Shown piece by piece: positions 59,482 to 61,808 of a stretch of DNA of 61,808 nucleotides. The notes beneath the pieces were generated by a model. It was not told the origin of the DNA and searched no databases. It was given only the letters and a program-made list of their open reading frames with translations. Numbering within the stretch: the first letter of the stretch is position 1; each line of letters begins with the position of its first letter. A program made the position numbers and the translations under genes. Source of the stretch: Bacteroidota bacterium (GTDB lineage Bacteria; Bacteroidota; Bacteroidia; Chitinophagales; Saprospiraceae); assembly GCA_017858735.1 (NCBI GenBank), contig JAFMBH010000012.1:1-61808 (forward strand), written 5' to 3'.

Positions 59482-61164
59482 ATGAATGACATTGGAGCAG
59501 GAATAATATTGGCAGTAGTTGGCACTATAATAGGTTTTTTTGGGGCTCGATTACTACTTAATATTCAAAGAAAAAACAAAGTAAACGATTTAAATGCGCA
59601 AGTCGACCTTGAAGTTAAAGAGGCAAAACTGAATGCAAAACGAATTTTAGATGACGCTGAACTGAAAGCCGAAAAGCTTTTGGATCAATCGGAAGTTAAA
59701 AATGAACGCATTAAACAACGTAAAATTCAAGAGGCTAAAGACAATTTTAATTCCTTGAAAAGTCAATTTGAAAGTCATAAGGCGACTCAAATGATAGAAC
59801 TTAAGGAAAGAGAAATTGAAATTAAAGCGCTTGAAGGCAATTTCAAACAGGTTGAGGAGAGATTAGATACAAAGGCAAAAAATATTGAGGTTCTAAAAGC
59901 CGAAATTGAGCAAAAAGACGCTGATCTTGCTATCATTAGAGAAAATCTGGAAAAACAATTAAAGATTATTTCTAAAAAGAAAGAAGAACTGGATGCTGCT
60001 AATGAAATCAGAATTAAGGAATTAGAAAAAATATCCCTTCTGACCGAACAAGAAGCTAAAGACATGCTTCTTGAGGCCGTTAAAGCAAAAGTTGAAAATG
60101 AATCAATGGTAATCATCAAGGATTCTATTGAAAGAGCCAAGTTGAATGCAGGAAAAGAGGCAAAGAAAATTGTCGTTCAGACCATTCAACGAATGTGTGC
60201 AGAATATACTATCGAAAATACCGTTTCTGTCTTCAATCTTGAATCTGATGATCTCAAAGGACAAATTATTGGTAGAGAAGGAAGAAATATTCGTGCACTG
60301 GAAGCCGCTACAGGGGCTGAATTTGTCGTAGATGACACGCCGGAAGCTATCGTTATTTCTAGTTTTGATCCTATTCGCCGCGAAGTTGCCAGACTTTCAT
60401 TGAAAAAATTAGTGGCTGACGGTAGAATTCACCCTGCCAGAATCGAAGAGGTGGTGGCTAAAACAAGAAAGCAACTCGATGAGCAAATCGTTGAAATTGG
60501 AGAACGTACCGTTATTGAACTCGATATACACGGTCTCGATCCCTATTTAATCAAACAGGTTGGTAGAATGCGTTTCCGTTCTTCTTATGGCCAAAACCTA
60601 TTGAAACACTCCATCGAAACAGCCCACCTTTGTGCTATCATGGCTTCTGAACTTGGATTTAATCCTAATCAGGTGAAAATGGCAAAAAGAGCCGGACTAT
60701 TACACGATATAGGAAAGGTGGCCGAGGAGGAAAGTGAACTATCTCACGCTATTTTGGGTATGAAAATATGCGAAAAGTATAAGGAACATGCCGTTATTTG
60801 TAATGCTGTAGGTGCTCACCACGATGAAGTGGAAATGAATAATATCATTTCTCCCCTAGTCCAGGCTTGTGATGCCATTTCCGGTGCCAGACCTGGCGCC
60901 AGAAGAGAAATATTGGAAAGCTATCTGAAAAGAATTGGTGAATTGGAAGAGTTGGCCATGTCTCATGAAGGGGTGCAAAAAGCTTATGCTATGCAAGCTG
61001 GACGTGAACTACGCGTTATCGTTGAAAGTGATAAAGTAAGCGATAGCAATGCAGATGATCTCGCCTTCGCTATTTCCCAAAAAATACAGGACGATATGCA
61101 ATATCCAGGACAGATAAAAGTTACGGTTATTCGCGAAAAACGAGCCGTCTCTTACGCAAGATAA
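59482..61164 (+). CDS. rny: Ribonuclease Y
   Basis: A membrane-anchored endoribonuclease that initiates mRNA decay. It has 560 residues. An N-terminal transmembrane segment (about 6-26) is followed by a long coiled coil (about 30-230, Glu/Lys-rich). A KH domain with GREGRN at 264-269 comes next, then an HD domain with H408-D409 in LLHDIGK and the C-terminal region [15 protein letters not shown]. It is monocistronic, bounded by the leader terminator and a strong 3' terminator. Confidence 0.96.
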   Translation: MNDIGAGIILAVVGTIIGFFGARLLLNIQRKNKVNDLNAQVDLEVKEAKLNAKRILDDAELKAEKLLDQSEVKNERIKQRKIQEAKDNFNSLKSQFESHKATQMIELKEREIEIKALEGNFKQVEERLDTKAKNIEVLKAEIEQKDADLAIIRENLEKQLKIISKKKEELDAANEIRIKELEKISLLTEQEAKDMLLEAVKAKVENESMVIIKDSIERAKLNAGKEAKKIVVQTIQRMCAEYTIENTVSVFNLESDDLKGQIIGREGRNIRALEAATGAEFVVDDTPEAIVISSFDPIRREVARLSLKKLVADGRIHPARIEEVVAKTRKQLDEQIVEIGERTVIELDIHGLDPYLIKQVGRMRFRSSYGQNLLKHSIETAHLCAIMASELGFNPNQVKMAKRAGLLHDIGKVAEEESELSHAILGMKICEKYKEHAVICNAVGAHHDEVEMNNIISPLVQACDAISGARPGARREILESYLKRIGELEELAMSHEGVQKAYAMQAGRELRVIVESDKVSDSNADDLAFAISQKIQDDMQYPGQIKVTVIREKRAVSYAR

Positions 61165-61190
61165 GAATCGTTCCTCAAATATCATATTTT

Positions 61191-61226
61191 AAAAGGGTGG
61201 CTGCAAAGTCACCCTTTTATTTTTTT
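61191..61226 (+). terminator. Intrinsic terminator after rny
   Basis: A 9-base-pair stem AAAAGGGTG/CACCCTTTT with a 10-base loop is followed by ATTTTTTT. It starts 27 bases beyond the rny stop. Confidence 0.85.
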
Positions 61227-61314
61227 AAAAATACGCTTTGTAAACTGTCCTTAAATAATTGTGCTTAATTAGGTTTTCTAATTTAATATACTATACATTT
61301 AGAAAAAAATCGAA

Positions 61315-61808
61315 ATGAAAGAATATAAATTTCCGGAGATTACCCGGCTCAATCAATTAAATGAGGATTCTTTTGAGTATAGTTATTCAGACTATATGAA
61401 ATGGCAGTTTCAGGAGCGCGTAGAAATCATCATGGGGAAGATTTTCCCAATGAGTGCGCCAAATACACCGCATCAATCCTTATCTATTGAATTAGCCGTT
61501 GGATTTAATAATTATTTCAAAGGGAAAACTTGCTTTTTGTTTATTGCCCCTTTTGATGTCCGACTTCCTGTGGGCAAAAAAGGAAATGTTTACAAAACTG
61601 TGGTTCAACCCGATCTAGGTGTCATTTGTGACCTGTTAAAATTAGAAAAATCAGGGATAAAAGGTGCCCCTGACCTTGTAGTTGAAATATTATCTCCAGG
61701 TAATCGGCAGATTGAAATGCATGAGAAATTTGAAGCTTACCAGGCTTCCCTGGTTCGGGAATACTGGATAATCCATCCCGAAGAACATTGGATGTTACAG
61801 TATGTATT
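61315..61808 (+). CDS. Uma2-family (DUF820) endonuclease-like protein, 3' end cut by window edge
   Basis: An open frame from ATG 61315 runs off the right edge (about 164 codons). It reads MKEYKFPEITRLNQLNEDSF, then IIMGKIFPMSAPNTPHQ, FIAPFDVRLP, VVQPDLGVICD and APDLVVEILSPGN. The spacing of the P-D and E-x-L residues is the PD-(D/E)XK-like core of the Uma2/DUF820 family. The family is abundant, often in multiple copies, in cyanobacteria and some Bacteroidota; its physiological role is unclear. It has no obvious link to rny. Confidence 0.88.
   Translation, partial: MKEYKFPEITRLNQLNEDSFEYSYSDYMKWQFQERVEIIMGKIFPMSAPNTPHQSLSIELAVGFNNYFKGKTCFLFIAPFDVRLPVGKKGNVYKTVVQPDLGVICDLLKLEKSGIKGAPDLVVEILSPGNRQIEMHEKFEAYQASLVREYWIIHPEEHWMLQYV

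Overview
The window reads as chromosomal DNA of a Bacteroidota, plausibly a Saprospira-type lineage. The evidence is a SusC/SusD pair, a GLPGLI protein next to a TonB-type barrel, an AmgK-like kinase fused to a RapZ C-terminal domain, OmpA with thrombospondin-type calcium repeats, and several start-proximal TAnnTTTG boxes (the Bacteroidota -7 element). Base composition is AT-rich and housekeeping gene content is normal. The class-level guess is inference. No tRNA, rRNA, CRISPR array or transposase gene was recognised.

Left part (1-13380): a truncated AAA-ATPase/PD-(D/E)XK-type protein at the edge, then isocitrate dehydrogenase kinase/phosphatase (aceK), a lipoprotein beta-hexosaminidase (GH20) with a membrane acyltransferase-like protein, a four-gene efflux operon (ATPase, adaptor, permease, TolC) and a haem-binding domain protein. 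This 10-kb block is bracketed by two repeat-rich zones (1341-2021 and 12572-13320). Both contain related composite repeats built around perfect or near-perfect hairpins, and REP-like palindromes preceded by GTAG on the minus strand.

Middle part (13384-31861): a carbohydrate/sugar-acid region. It holds a SusCD outer-membrane pair; an enolase-superfamily dehydratase with a twin-arginine motif and a secreted RraA-like protein (minus operon); a divergent operon of a sugar porter, a GntP permease and a small secreted protein; and an eight-gene minus operon of mannonate oxidoreductase, uxuA, kdgK, an ExuT-like carrier, a malonyl-CoA-synthetase-like ligase, MadL, MadM and a plug-domain lipoprotein. 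The hexuronate arm, and possibly the gluconate/galactonate arm, would meet at 2-keto-3-deoxygluconate, which KdgK phosphorylates. No KDPG aldolase is visible. A LacI-type palindrome lies upstream of the eight-gene operon.

Right part (32030-61808): a MATE exporter; the GLPGLI/TonB-type pair with a strongly structured leader; small hypothetical and metal-binding proteins; OmpA; and then mostly core genes: glyA, a polyprenyl synthase, prs, L25, a nitrilase-family amidase, NlpC/P60, adk, obg, the kinase-RapZ fusion, topoisomerase IV A, a YfhO-like membrane protein, galK, pheT and rny. A structured RNA candidate resembling 6S RNA sits between pheT and rny. A Uma2-family gene runs off the right edge.

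The observations most worth following are the 92-base three-way-junction leader at 36866-36957, the nested composite repeats with compensatory changes in their hairpin, the GTAG-palindrome REP elements, the apparently extracytoplasmic dehydratase/RraA pair, and the malonate-type uptake and activation genes inside a uronate operon.
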